A stretch of DNA of 64,000 nucleotides from Dinoroseobacter sp. (GTDB taxonomy: Bacteria > Pseudomonadota > Alphaproteobacteria > Rhodobacterales > Rhodobacteraceae), in assembly GCA_017643385.1 (NCBI GenBank), contig JAEPNN010000008.1, positions 164,422 through 228,421 of the forward strand. The letters are read 5' to 3'. A program made the translations under genes and the position numbers. Below, in pieces: positions 28,117 to 39,337 of the stretch (within the stretch, counting starts at the first letter, position 1; every line of letters begins with the position of its first letter). The notes under the pieces were generated by a model. That model ran no database searches and was not told where the DNA came from. It saw only the letters and a program-made list of their open reading frames with translations.

Positions 28117-29205
28117 TTATCGCTGGTCTTCGGTCAAGGCTTCGTCATCGTTGGGCATATCAAAATCCAAGCCATGCGCTGCACGAATCTTGTCTTCGAT
28201 CTCATAGGCGATGTTGCTATTCTCCTTGAGGAAGTTTTTCGCATTTTCGCGGCCCTGCCCTATGCGTTCATCGCCGTATGAGAACCAACTGCCAGATTTC
28301 TCGACAACGCCCGCTTTTACACCCAGATCAAGCAGTTCTCCCATCTTGGAGATGCCCTCACCATACATGATATCGAATTCGACTTGCTTGAACGGAGGCG
28401 CCACTTTGTTTTTGACAACCTTGACGCGTGTTGCGTTTCCGACCACTTCATCACGATCCTTGATCGCGCCGATCCGACGAATGTCGAGGCGAACCGAGGA
28501 ATAGAACTTCAGGGCATTGCCCCCTGTGGTGGTCTCAGGAGAGCCAAACATCACGCCAATCTTCATGCGGATTTGGTTGATGAAGATGACCATGCAGTTG
28601 GACCGTGCGATTGATCCGGTTAGTTTCCGCATCGCTTGGCTCATCAATCGTGCATGAACACCAACAGAGCTGTCGCCCATATCGCCTTCAAGTTCAGAGC
28701 GAGGCGTCAGCGCCGCAACTGAGTCCACGACAACCACATTGACCGCGCCCGACCGAACGAGTGTGTCTGTAATTTCTAGCGCTTGCTCACCGTTGTCCGG
28801 TTGGCTGATGAGCAGTTCATCAAGATTTACACCAAGCTTCCGCGCATATTGGGGATCAAGCGCGTGCTCGGCATCTACAAATGCGCAGACCCCGCCTTTT
28901 TTCTGTTCTTCTGCAACGCAGTGCAGCGTCAGTGTGGTCTTGCCAGAGCTTTCTGGGCCGTAGATTTCAATAATTCGCCCTTTGGGCAATCCACCGATAC
29001 CCAGCGCGATATCAAGGCCAAGCGAACCGGTAGACGTTGCTTCGATCTGTTGGATGGCGTTTTCACCACCCAATTTCATGATCGAGCCTTTTCCAAATTG
29101 CCGTTCGATCTGGGAAAGAGCGCCATCCAGCGCCTTCTGTCGGTCAGCCGCTTTTTTGTCGGTACTACGCTTATCGGTCACGTCTAGAAGACTCGCTATC
29201 GCCAT
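28117..29205 (-). CDS. recA: recombinase RecA
   Basis: Strand-exchange protein for homologous repair and co-protease for LexA in the SOS response. 362 residues. Walker A is GPESSGKTT (near residues 84-92), Walker [11 protein letters not shown], loop L2 region has [22 protein letters not shown], and the acidic C-terminal tail ends [11 protein letters not shown]. An alphaproteobacterial SOS box lies 51 bp upstream and a strong terminator follows, so it is likely an independent SOS-induced unit. Confidence 0.98.
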   Translation of the reverse strand: MAIASLLDVTDKRSTDKKAADRQKALDGALSQIERQFGKGSIMKLGGENAIQQIEATSTGSLGLDIALGIGGLPKGRIIEIYGPESSGKTTLTLHCVAEEQKKGGVCAFVDAEHALDPQYARKLGVNLDELLISQPDNGEQALEITDTLVRSGAVNVVVVDSVAALTPRSELEGDMGDSSVGVHARLMSQAMRKLTGSIARSNCMVIFINQIRMKIGVMFGSPETTTGGNALKFYSSVRLDIRRIGAIKDRDEVVGNATRVKVVKNKVAPPFKQVEFDIMYGEGISKMGELLDLGVKAGVVEKSGSWFSYGDERIGQGRENAKNFLKENSNIAYEIEDKIRAAHGLDFDMPNDDEALTEDQR

Positions 29206-29255
29206 GTATTTTGCCCCTTATGTCAGACCGCCTGTCGGGCGGCAATCTCTGCTGT

Positions 29256-29270
29256 GTTCTTGCCTTGTTC
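29256..29270 (-). promoter_or_regulatory. LexA (SOS) box of recA
   Basis: Perfect GTTC-N7-GTTC on the plus strand (GAAC-N7-GAAC on the recA coding strand), spacer TTGCCTT, 51 bp upstream of the recA ATG. This direct repeat is the established LexA site of alphaproteobacteria, and recA is its most conserved target. Confidence 0.82.
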
Positions 29271-29373
29271 TCAAACTTAATGAGACCAAAACAGGAACAT
29301 TTCAAGTAAAAACTGAAGAGCATTCTGAAGCGTGCGACTTAACGATCCGTAAATGATCGAAAAACGGGATGGA

Positions 29374-31707
29374 TCAGGATACCAGCTGGGACTGAACTGT
29401 CTCGGTAAGCTGTTGCAATGAAAATGGCTTTGGAAGAAAGACAGCGTTCTCCAATGAGGATTCGGATCCCGATAACAAGTCTTCTGCATAACCTGATACG
29501 AAAACAGCCTTGGTGGCTGGACGTCTCTCGCGGGCAGTTTTCACCCAGCTTGGACCATCCATGCCTGGCATGATCACGTCACTTACAAAAAGATCGACTT
29601 GAAGTGCGTCGCTTTCCAAGGTTTCCAGTGCTTCTTCTGCACAGCTCGCTTCCAGTACGGTATAGCCACGCAATCGTAGCGCTCGCGCGGCAAATGCTCG
29701 TACGGGTGCTTCGTCTTCAACGAGCAGGATTACTGCATCATTAGCACTGACCGGTTTTATCTTGGCCTTAGGAGTGGGTATCTCGACCTGATCTTCAACA
29801 TCAGCTTGCAGCAGTTTGTGATGGCTGGGAAAGTAGAGTGTAAATTCTGTGCCCTTGCCTTCAATGCTCTCAAAGAAGATGAAACCTCCTGACTGCTTAA
29901 CGATTCCGTAAGCTGTGGAAAGGCCAAGACCGGTTCCTTCGCCCAAGCGCTTGGTGGTCATAAATGGTTCGAAAACCTTGTTTGCCAACTCGGGAGCTAT
30001 TCCAACGCCTTGGTCGGATATACATACGCAGGCGTATTCTCCCACGGGCACTTGGGCACGACCTTTGATCATTGGTTTTGAAAGGACCACCCTTTTTGTT
30101 TCGATCGAGATATCTCCGCCATTGGGCATTGCATCGCGCGCGTTCACAACAAGGTTCATTACCACTTGTTCAAGCTGTCTTTTGTCTGCGCGTACAGTTG
30201 GTAAATCCGGGTCATGAAACAACGAAAGCGTAACGGTTTCGCCAACCAGTCGATTTAGAAGGTGCGTCAGGTCCGCAAGCGTATCACGCAGGTCTATCAC
30301 TTCCGGGAGAAGTGTTTGCTTTCTTGAAAAGGCAAGCAACTGCCCCACCAAGGCCGACGCGCGGTTGGCGTTTTGGTTGATCTGTTCAAGATCCGCATAA
30401 TCCCCATCACCATGATCATGGCGCAACAGAAGCAGATCACAGTGACCCGAGATGGCTGTCAGCAGATTATTGAAGTCATGGGCAATTCCGCCAGCCAACT
30501 GGCCGATGGCCTGCATTTTCTGACCTTGAACAAATTGGGCCTCCATAGTCTTCAGTTCGGTAGCGTCCTGAATAATGGCTGTTAGTTCACTGTGTTTGCC
30601 TTGGCCTTGATTGCCCAATGAGACCTGGATGAAGGTATCTTCCTTGCTGCGCCGCAAACGCATTACTTCGGGTTTTGTTTGTGTTTCCGACAACAGAGCT
30701 TCATTTATCCAGTCTGAGACCGGGCGGCCCAGGCCACTTACCAAATCGCCAAATACTGGCTTTGCTTCATCTGGAGCGAGTTTCAGAAGCCGACGTGCTG
30801 CAGCGTTTGTTTCAAGGAGAACGCCGCCCTGCCCCAATTTCAGTAAAGCGACAGGTAGATCTGGAACTCCACCCACAACCTTGGACGCGTCACCTTCAGG
30901 CGCTTCAGGCAACAGCGCTATTTCAAGGCGATCGCCAGCCAATTCAGAGAGATACGCGCGTACAATCAGAACTTCATTGTCTGCACCATTAATTTTCACG
31001 CGTTGCCCCGATGACGGGAGATCTCCGTAAAACACTTCGTTTAAACGTCGAACCCGTTTTCCAAGAACCTGCCGCAAAGCTTCGTTGATCGACAAGACAG
31101 TTCCTCTTGCGCTGACGGTCATCAAAGGTACGGCGGTATTAGGAGGCGCGTGATTGGTTTCTGATGCATGTTCCGTGATATGCTCTAGCCGAAGCAATAC
31201 ACGTCCGAGACCCATTCGGTGAAGCGCCGCGCGAAGGTGAGTCTTGGGCGTAACGATGTCATCTGATACCCGCTCTCGATGCCCGAGGCGCGCATGAAGC
31301 TGGCGCAAGATTGTCTGAATATTCGGAACCGATGGCTCAAGTTCACGAACGATGCCTTTTGAGGTCAGATTAGGGAATGTGCGCCTTGCCGCTTGATTTG
31401 CCCAGCTGACTGAGTGATCTGGATCAAGCAATATTGAAGGAGATGCCTCATTTTCTAAAAATCGCTGAAGAACAAGTTCTTCCTCACTGCGTTGATGCTC
31501 TGTGACTACGGCGAGCGCCGTGAGCGCGGTCACAATGGCCAGTAACGTCCCGGCGATGGCGACCATCACAAGACGTAAGAGGTCATCTGCTGTAAATGCT
31601 GCTGCCAAAGAAACAATCGCTGCGGTCCATAGCAATGTACCAGACTTTCTGAACACCGCGTGAAATATCCGCCAGTCACGCTGCTTTGGACGGCTAGCCC
31701 CAAACAC
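29374..31707 (-). CDS. cckA: cell-cycle hybrid histidine kinase CckA
   Basis: Hybrid histidine kinase that feeds phosphate through ChpT to the master regulator CtrA (and CpdR). 777 residues: two N-terminal membrane helices (about residues 22-70), PAS-type domains (about 80-380), a DHp domain with His410 in GIAHDFNNLL, a HATPase domain (NARDAMPNGG; DQGVGI; GEGTGLGLSTAYGIV), and a C-terminal receiver with phospho-acceptor Asp710 in VSDVIMPGMDG. The domain order and motifs are those of CckA. Two perfect CtrA boxes lie just upstream, implying feedback from its own output. In Rhodobacterales the CckA-ChpT-CtrA path controls motility and gene-transfer agents more than viability. Confidence 0.93.
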   Translation of the reverse strand: MFGASRPKQRDWRIFHAVFRKSGTLLWTAAIVSLAAAFTADDLLRLVMVAIAGTLLAIVTALTALAVVTEHQRSEEELVLQRFLENEASPSILLDPDHSVSWANQAARRTFPNLTSKGIVRELEPSVPNIQTILRQLHARLGHRERVSDDIVTPKTHLRAALHRMGLGRVLLRLEHITEHASETNHAPPNTAVPLMTVSARGTVLSINEALRQVLGKRVRRLNEVFYGDLPSSGQRVKINGADNEVLIVRAYLSELAGDRLEIALLPEAPEGDASKVVGGVPDLPVALLKLGQGGVLLETNAAARRLLKLAPDEAKPVFGDLVSGLGRPVSDWINEALLSETQTKPEVMRLRRSKEDTFIQVSLGNQGQGKHSELTAIIQDATELKTMEAQFVQGQKMQAIGQLAGGIAHDFNNLLTAISGHCDLLLLRHDHGDGDYADLEQINQNANRASALVGQLLAFSRKQTLLPEVIDLRDTLADLTHLLNRLVGETVTLSLFHDPDLPTVRADKRQLEQVVMNLVVNARDAMPNGGDISIETKRVVLSKPMIKGRAQVPVGEYACVCISDQGVGIAPELANKVFEPFMTTKRLGEGTGLGLSTAYGIVKQSGGFIFFESIEGKGTEFTLYFPSHHKLLQADVEDQVEIPTPKAKIKPVSANDAVILLVEDEAPVRAFAARALRLRGYTVLEASCAEEALETLESDALQVDLFVSDVIMPGMDGPSWVKTARERRPATKAVFVSGYAEDLLSGSESSLENAVFLPKPFSLQQLTETVQSQLVS

Positions 31708-31755
31708 TTGTCATCCTAAATTGCCTCGTTGCCCGTTCGGTATCCTCCGATTGGG

Positions 31756-31770
31756 TTAACTATGCCTTAA
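31756..31770. promoter_or_regulatory. CtrA-binding site, cckA proximal
   Basis: Perfect TTAA-N7-TTAA (spacer CTATGCC), 49 bp upstream of the cckA ATG, fully intergenic. It matches the full CtrA consensus; its position is consistent with control of the cckA promoter. Confidence 0.65.
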
Positions 31771-31818
31771 TGGATGTAATATTGCAATCTTTGGTTGTGT
31801 AGGCTACTTAGTATCTAC

Positions 31819-31833
31819 TTAACGACGAATTAA
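31819..31833. promoter_or_regulatory. CtrA-binding site, cckA distal
   Basis: Second perfect TTAA-N7-TTAA (spacer CGACGAA), 112 bp upstream of the cckA ATG. It overlaps the stop codon of the preceding rsmB gene. Having two full sites 63 bp apart is far beyond chance expectation. Confidence 0.6.
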
Positions 31834-32985
31834 GGTGGCTAAAAAGAACCCATCTGCACCGTCCAGCGGTGTCCAGTTTCGTACATTGGATATGGACCAT
31901 TCAGGGCTCGTTCTAATAAATTCATCGAGCGTATTTTCGTTCTCTTCGCTCAGTACAGAGCAGGTTGCATAAGCAAGACAACCATCTGGGTGAACGTAGT
32001 TTTGTGCCGTTTTTAATACATCCAACTGAGCAGCTTTAAGCTGTCCAAGGCGTGCTTCGTTTAATGACCATTTTCCATCGGGGCTTCGTCGCCAAGATCC
32101 AGATCCAGAACATGGGGCGTCGCACAAAACCAAATGATACGCCTCTGATGACTTTGGAAGACGATCAAGAGTATCAATGTGAACCCCAGCACGGCGCGAT
32201 CGTGCGGGAAGATCGACCATACGTTCTGCTTTGATGTCATACGCGGTCACATTTGCTCCAACCGCTGCCATAGCGAGAGATTTCCCTCCCCCGCCAGCAC
32301 AAAAGTCGAGAACCTGCATGCCAACGTGTAACGGCAACGCTTCAATCAAAGCTTGTGATGCTGCGTCCTGCAATTCGATCAGGCCATTTAGATAAGCATC
32401 CGACGTGCGAATTTTGCGTGCTCCCGCCGTAACTTCCAGTGCAGATTGGCATATCGGTGTTGCCCGAGTTTCGATCCCCTGTTGGCTCAACTGTAAGATC
32501 GCTGCATCCTTTGTCGCTTTGCCAGTGTTCACACGAATGAAAACTGGAGCCCGCTCTCGCAACGCTTCAGCGATTGGCATCGCAGCCTCAGCGTATTGAT
32601 CAGAAAGACGCGCCCAAACCCATGGTTGCATGTCTGCAGTTGTGTATGGCGGAAGCGTTTGGTCTTCGTCCAGATGTGCTTTCTCTTCGTACGAAAGACA
32701 TGCCGGAGCGTATTTGTCTCCACTGAACAGAACGTTCAGATCTATATCCTGTTGATGAAGTAATCCCAGCATGATCCGACGTCCGGAAACGCCACCGCCG
32801 ATAAACTGGCAAGATGACCATTTGCGTCGTGCGTCAAAAACAAGGTCGCGTATAGCGGCCCTGTCTTTTGAACCAGCAAAGCGGCTGCCGCGTGTCCAAT
32901 GGAGCAGCGCGGCCTCTGTTGCCTTGCCCGCAATGACCTCATCAAGGATAGAGATCGCCGCAGCGACACGCGCGGCCGGGGTCAT
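31819..32985 (-). CDS. rsmB: 16S rRNA (cytosine-C5) methyltransferase, RsmB-like
   Basis: NOL1/NOP2/Sun family RNA m5C methyltransferase, 388 residues. The N-terminal ~100 residues look like a short NusB-type RNA-binding domain. The SAM-binding motif is VLDFCAGGGGKSLAMA, motif IV is DAPCSGSGSWRRSPD, and the catalytic cysteine is Cys342 in YATCSVLSEEN. It is coupled to guaB, starting 3 bp after the guaB stop. The exact target base (C967 in E. coli RsmB) is inferred, and a different Sun-family member is possible. Confidence 0.8.
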   Translation of the reverse strand: MTPAARVAAAISILDEVIAGKATEAALLHWTRGSRFAGSKDRAAIRDLVFDARRKWSSCQFIGGGVSGRRIMLGLLHQQDIDLNVLFSGDKYAPACLSYEEKAHLDEDQTLPPYTTADMQPWVWARLSDQYAEAAMPIAEALRERAPVFIRVNTGKATKDAAILQLSQQGIETRATPICQSALEVTAGARKIRTSDAYLNGLIELQDAASQALIEALPLHVGMQVLDFCAGGGGKSLAMAAVGANVTAYDIKAERMVDLPARSRRAGVHIDTLDRLPKSSEAYHLVLCDAPCSGSGSWRRSPDGKWSLNEARLGQLKAAQLDVLKTAQNYVHPDGCLAYATCSVLSEENENTLDEFIRTSPEWSISNVRNWTPLDGADGFFLATLIRR

Positions 32986-32988
32986 GGG

Positions 32989-34482
<1,494 letters not shown>

Positions 34483-34509
34483 TCATGTGGCTCAGCAAAA
34501 GAAAAGCGC

Positions 34510-35500
34510 TTACGCGGTCGCGGCGTTGGTTTTTTGTGCAAGTGTCCCGCGCATCCACATTTGAAAAACGCGGTATGCAATGAAGACAATAAGCGCAGTG
34601 GCAAGAAGCAACAGGACTAAGCCCACTATACGCGCAACACTGCCCTCAAGCGGTCCCAGCCCCTGTCCGCCGAGCATGAGCATCAATGATGTGTACGCCG
34701 CAAACGGAAATGTAAACGCGCCCCCATAAGGGACTGAAGCCCGCAGTAATCAGATACTTCGCCTTTAGAACCAAGGCCGCCACCAACAAAGTCGCCAGTG
34801 TTGCAAACGCCAAGGAAATTTGTGGCAGACCCAGCATGAGCGCAACTGTTCCGAAAAGACTTAAAGGAGCGAGATGTATGGCGAGAAGCGGCCGTAGTGG
34901 CGGCGGAGGATCGCGATGGAACATCTGACCCAGACTGACACCGTAGATGAACAAGGCCGCAACAATGGAAAACATGAGGACCATCTGCGCAAAACCCAAA
35001 TATCCGAGGGGAATAGCGCTCAATGGAAGTAGAATGAACCCAACGAAGCTGAGGTGCCAAACCGGCGTGACCTGTCGTTGTTCAGAGGGTCCGGTTGCGA
35101 AGACAAAAACCAGCGCAATCGCTAGGCAGCAATGACTGAGGCATGCAGTGAAAAAAACGATTTTGGCCAGCCCAGGGCTGTAACTCAGCAGGGTCGCAGC
35201 GGTCAGCGCCAAAGACAATGATCCCGCAGCAAGACCCGATCGTCCCGGCAGGACCCGAAGGTCATCGATCAGGACGCTTGGGCGTTTCAGGAATTTCAAT
35301 GCATAGGCGGTCAAACCGACGACCAGCAAAATCAGCGTTGCGCCAAGAATGAGATCGGAAATGGCGCTTGATTTTCCATAGGCTTCTGAAGCGCGGCGCC
35401 ATGCAAGACCTAACCCAAGCAGACCCAGTATTGAGGGAAATATCGCGGGAGGGACGCGCGTGAATGCCTTGGGTGGTGATTCATGTTTGGGAAACTTCAT
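34510..35500 (-). pseudogene. TDT/TehA-family permease, frameshifted in a homopolymer
   Basis: Ten-helix transporter of the tellurite-resistance/dicarboxylate (TDT, SLAC1-like) family. The frame from 35500 reads well to LITAGFSPLWG, then leaves the family. Shifting by one base at the run of five C (34721-34725, G5 on the coding strand) restores GAFTFPFAAYTSLML and a further hydrophobic segment down to a TAA at 34510-34512. That gives 329 residues, the normal family length. One extra G therefore breaks the last tenth of the protein, replacing it with 15 unrelated residues before a stop. It may be a real null or phase-variable allele, or a sequencing error. Confidence 0.75.
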
Positions 35501-35678
35501 ACCAGTTGATCCTCAAGCAACACTGACCACGCTCGTAACAAAAGCGGTGCAAAGAACGTATGCCCACCACTGACCTAATACGCACATTTTGCCAACCGGA
35601 TGCCCAATCCCAATCTCTGAAAACCAATAAAAAGAACCCCCGCAGATGCGAGGCTAAACTTTAGTGTACATAGTTTTT

Positions 35679-36083
35679 TCAACGATAGAGCAGCGACGCC
35701 CCATTCATGAAGATATGCACCTTCGATGGATCCGCGGTCAGTCTTACCTCTGTATGACGAAGTTCCGTATGGATACCCGGAAGCTTAGCTATCACGGGGT
35801 CAGCATCACCTTTGGTTGCGAAATTTAGAAGTGTCACCTCTCCACGGGCCTCTGTAATGTCGACTTTTCCGACAAATGCATAATCTTCGTTCGTTTCCGC
35901 GAAATCTTCGGGACGTATTCCAACATTTACCTTGGCACCCTTGTCCGCATGTGTGCTTGGGTACGCAGACAGGGTGCACCGTTACGCAGCTTAACTTTTG
36001 TATGATCACCAGTTTCAACGATTTCGCCGGGCAACAAGTTCATGGCGGGTGATCCTATTAACTGTGCTACGAACTCCGAATTC
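35679..36083 (-). pseudogene. C-terminal remnant of a MalK/UgpC-type sugar ABC transporter ATPase
   Basis: Only the part after the nucleotide-binding domain remains. In one frame the minus strand reads NSEFVAQLIGSPAMNLLPGE, the linker that follows the ATPase core. A one-base loss near 35968-35976 shifts to LSAYPSTHADKGAKVNVGI and RPEDF, then a full TOBE domain ending at TGA 35679-35681. All Walker and signature motifs are missing: the gene ends abruptly near 36083, where a LacI regulator fragment of the opposite strand begins. Loss of about 250 residues plus the frameshift makes it certainly inactive. Confidence 0.85.
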
Positions 36084-36109
36084 GGTTACTCATAAAGCTC
36101 CAGCGAGGC

Positions 36110-36765
36110 CTCGCCTAAACGATCCTCGCCCTTCCCTGCTTCGAAAGCTTGAAATCCCCTTTCTTGTGCATGGAAGGATGCCGGAAGCCGCTACTGACTA
36201 TGCATGGCTTGATATGGACAACATTCGAGCCTTTATGCGTGCGACGGAATTCCTTCTGGATCTGGGGCATCAGAAGATCGCCCTTATAACCGGTCACAAA
36301 AGCATGGATTTTGCGCGCCGGCGCCGAATTGGTTTTGAAGAGGGGTTGCGCGCGCATGGTATTTCGGTTGAACCCTCGCTGATGACATCTGGGGAAATGA
36401 CCGAAACATTCGGCTATCAGTCTACAAAGCGATTTTTGAGCCTGAACAAGGCTCTAACAGCTATTCTTGTGTCCTCGATCCTGCTGGCATTTGGCGTGCA
36501 ATGCGCCATCAGTGAAGCTGACCTGCAGATGGGCAAAGACATCTCAGTTGTTATGCATGACGACGCACTTTCGTATCTTCAAAATGGTGGTGTTGTGCCC
36601 TTGTTTACATCGACCCGATCTTCGGTTCGTGAGGCAGGACGTCGATGCGCCGAACTTCTGATCGAAAGAGTGAATTCTCCGATTGATCATTTGGTCCAAG
36701 AGTTATGGGAAGCCGAATTGATACTCGGCCAATCCACGGGACGAGCGCCGAGTGCGCCAAGCTAA
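36110..36765 (+). pseudogene. truncated LacI-family regulator (effector domain only)
   Basis: From about 36110 the plus strand encodes a LacI/PurR-type sugar-binding domain: NDPRPSLLRKLEIPFLVHGR, TEFLLDLGHQKIALITG, RRIGFEEGLRAHGI, then GKDISVVMHDD and a C-terminal GRRCAELLIERV. The helix-turn-helix and first ~110 residues are absent, and no good start codon precedes the conserved part. The open frame reaching back to 35998 is antisense to the ATPase remnant. It ends 15 bp before the glucosidase gene, which it presumably once controlled (AglR/BglR-like). Loss of the DNA-binding part means it cannot regulate. Confidence 0.85.
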
Positions 36766-36780
36766 ATACAGGAAAAATTT

Positions 36781-38109
36781 ATGACATTCTCTCACAAGCG
36801 ATCAGACTTTCCCGAGGGCTTCAAATTTGGAACGGCAACGTCTGCTTATCAGATTGAGGGTCATTCTTTTGGTGGCGCAGGGCGCACGCATTGGGACGAT
36901 TTTGCAGAAACGCCGGGCAATGTTGTGCGTACCGAGAACGGTGCAGTCGCCTGTGACCACTACCATCGCACAGATGAGGATTTGGATCTGGTTAAAGGTT
37001 TGGGTGTCGATGCCTACCGTTTTTCGACCTCTTGGGCGCGTGTAATTCCCGATGGAACCGGTGCTGCAAATCCGGAAGGATTAGATTTTTACGACCGCCT
37101 CGTTGACGGAATGCTAGAGCGTGGCCTTGAACCTCATGCGACGTTGTATCACTGGGAACTACCAAGCCCTTTGGCTGACAGGGGCGGATGGCGAAATTCT
37201 GATATGCCGAAATGGTTTGCGTCATACACCGAGGTGATTATGGGGCGTCTTGGCGACCGCGTTGCCTCGGTGGCCCCCATCAACGAACCTTGGTGCGTTG
37301 GCTGGTTGAGCCACTTTATGGGGATCCATGCACCCGGTCTGAGAGATATCAGAGCAACCGCACGCGCAATGCACCACGTGCTTCTCAGTCACGGGCGTGC
37401 GATCGATGTCATGCGTGGATTGGGAATGAAAAACCTGGGTGCGGTTTGTAATTTTGAGTATCCACAGCCAATTGATTCAAAGCTAGAATCTGTTGCGGCC
37501 GCAGAGCGCTATGATGGGTATTACAACCGGTTTTTCATCGAAGCGCTCTTCAAAAAACAATACCCTGAAGTTGTTCTAGAGGGACTTGCGCCGCATCTTC
37601 CGTTGGGCTGGGAAACAGACTTTGATCAGATTGCGCGACCTTTGGACTGGGTCGGACTGAATTACTACACACGGAAGAATATTGGGGCCACTGATGCTGC
37701 GTGGCCAAGTTTGGAAGAATTGGAGGGTCCTTTGCCCAAAACGGCAATGGACTGGGAAATCTATCCTGACGGTCTCCACCACTTTCTGACGCGTCTGGCA
37801 CGTGAGTATACTGGTGACACACCGCTCTTTGTCACTGAAAACGGCCTTGCAAGTTATGATGTTGCAATGAACGGAGCGGTCCAAGATCCCAGCCGTCTGA
37901 ACTATCTGGAAAGCCATCTCGATGCAGTGAAGCGAGCGATCTCAGAAGGTGCTCCGGTAAAGGGATATTTTATATGGTCCTTGCTCGATAATTATGAGTG
38001 GGCTTTAGGCTATGACAAACGCTTTGGGCTTGTTCATGTAGACTTCGAAACATTAAAGCGAACGCCGAAGGACTCTTACAAAACTTTAGCTCTTGCCTTA
38101 AACCGTTAG
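36781..38109 (+). CDS. GH1 beta-glucosidase
   Basis: Cytoplasmic family 1 glycoside hydrolase, 442 residues, cleaving beta-glucosides such as cellobiose. The retaining-enzyme pair is intact: acid/base Glu169 in PINEPWCVG and nucleophile Glu353 in FVTENGLAS. N-terminal FKFGTATSAYQIEG and C-terminal GYFIWSLLDNYEWALGYDKRFGL are classic. AGGAAAAATTT before the ATG serves as ribosome-binding site. It is the first intact gene after the broken regulator and is followed by glucokinase. With the transporter gone, its substrate supply is unclear. Confidence 0.95.
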   Translation: MTFSHKRSDFPEGFKFGTATSAYQIEGHSFGGAGRTHWDDFAETPGNVVRTENGAVACDHYHRTDEDLDLVKGLGVDAYRFSTSWARVIPDGTGAANPEGLDFYDRLVDGMLERGLEPHATLYHWELPSPLADRGGWRNSDMPKWFASYTEVIMGRLGDRVASVAPINEPWCVGWLSHFMGIHAPGLRDIRATARAMHHVLLSHGRAIDVMRGLGMKNLGAVCNFEYPQPIDSKLESVAAAERYDGYYNRFFIEALFKKQYPEVVLEGLAPHLPLGWETDFDQIARPLDWVGLNYYTRKNIGATDAAWPSLEELEGPLPKTAMDWEIYPDGLHHFLTRLAREYTGDTPLFVTENGLASYDVAMNGAVQDPSRLNYLESHLDAVKRAISEGAPVKGYFIWSLLDNYEWALGYDKRFGLVHVDFETLKRTPKDSYKTLALALNR

Positions 38110-38157
38110 CGCAAACATTACGTTTGAGTCGCACATCAAGATGAAGCAGGTTTTCCT

Positions 38158-39144
38158 TTGGCATCAGACATAGTCAAAACTTCACTTGTCGCGGATATTG
38201 GCGGCACCAACACCCGCGTAGGCCTTGCCTACGATGGCATTTTGAAAGCCGACACAATCAAACGGCATCGAAACGCAGATTATTCCGGCCTGGATACTAT
38301 ATTGCGTGATTATCTGATCGGGCAGGATCAGGTTTGCGATGCCGCATGTATCGCAATGGCCGGACCCGTGCGTGACGGTGTCGGGGTCATGACCAACCTC
38401 GACTGGACAATGTCGGAAGATGACTTGGCGCGGGCGACCGGTGCAAAACGTGCCGCGGTTCTGAACGATCTTCAGGCACAGGGTTTCGCCCTACCCTCTC
38501 TCCCAATAAGCGCAAAGCGCATGATCGTAGAAGGCAGCGAAGCCTCGCAAGACGCTCTCGGTGAAAGTTCAAACCGACAGCTTGTGATTGGTGTTGGGAC
38601 TGGTTTCAACGCGGCACCAATCCATGGTCTCGATTTTGGGAAACTCGTGGCACCTTCTGAGTGCGGACATGCAAATCTGCCGATCCGGTCTGAACAAGAA
38701 CTGCGTTTGTGCCGTTATGTCGAGACTGCACACGGATTTCCAGCAATTGAAGACATACTCTCGGGTCGTGGATTTGAACGGGTTTACAGTTTTCTGACGA
38801 TGGAAAATGGTGCACGACAGGATTTGAGCGCCGCTGCAATTATGGAACGTCTTGGACAAGGCGATGCCCTTGCGGAAGAAGCGGCACGCCTATTTGTAAG
38901 GCTGCTTGGTACGGTCGTTGGAAACTTGGCTCTGATCCACCTGCCCTTCGGCGGGATATATCTTGTAGGTGGCGTCGTTCGTGCGTTTACGCCTTATCTT
39001 CAACGGTATGGGTTTGAGACCGCTTTTCTCGACAAAGGCAGGTTTGCAGGGTTCATGCAGAATTTCCCAATCTGGGTGGTCGAAGATGACTACGCAGCGC
39101 TTTCTGGTGGCTTGGCTTATTTAAAGCAACTCGAAGGAACGTAA
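38158..39144 (+). CDS. glk: glucokinase
   Basis: Phosphorylates glucose released by the upstream glucosidase. 328 residues of the Glk (not ROK) family: VADIGGTNTRVGLA phosphate loop, AMAGPVRDG, GVGTGFNAAPI, and the SECGHANLPIRSEQE segment. The start is a TTG at 38158; no ATG lies near and residues after it match the family. It is 48 bp after the glucosidase and likely cotranscribed. A GGACGGG/CCCGTCC hairpin (39218-39245) follows. Confidence 0.92.
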   Translation: MASDIVKTSLVADIGGTNTRVGLAYDGILKADTIKRHRNADYSGLDTILRDYLIGQDQVCDAACIAMAGPVRDGVGVMTNLDWTMSEDDLARATGAKRAAVLNDLQAQGFALPSLPISAKRMIVEGSEASQDALGESSNRQLVIGVGTGFNAAPIHGLDFGKLVAPSECGHANLPIRSEQELRLCRYVETAHGFPAIEDILSGRGFERVYSFLTMENGARQDLSAAAIMERLGQGDALAEEAARLFVRLLGTVVGNLALIHLPFGGIYLVGGVVRAFTPYLQRYGFETAFLDKGRFAGFMQNFPIWVVEDDYAALSGGLAYLKQLEGT

Positions 39145-39217
39145 TCAGCGCAATTCTTTGTGGCGGCTCTCTAAATTGGTTAGACGCACAACCTTGTATG
39201 ACCTTTGAATGTGCTCA

Positions 39218-39245
39218 GGACGGGCCCCTTGAAAGAGACCCGTCC
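39218..39245 (+). terminator. hairpin after glk
   Basis: 7-bp perfect stem GGACGGG/CCCGTCC with a 14-nt loop, 73 bp after the glk stop. The T tail is weak (GGTGTTT), so it is a possible rather than strong terminator between convergent units. Confidence 0.4.
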
Positions 39246-39337
39246 GGTGTTTCTGGCAGCAGTTGAGCGCATCAATATTTTTGACGGATGACGCGCAAAA
39301 CGTGCATCTCTGACATTTCATCCGAATGGCTAAATTA

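Noticed and set aside
35998..36109. N-terminal extension of the LacI-type open frame
   Set aside because: This stretch is antisense to the MalK linker and TOBE remnant and does not resemble a LacI DNA-binding domain.
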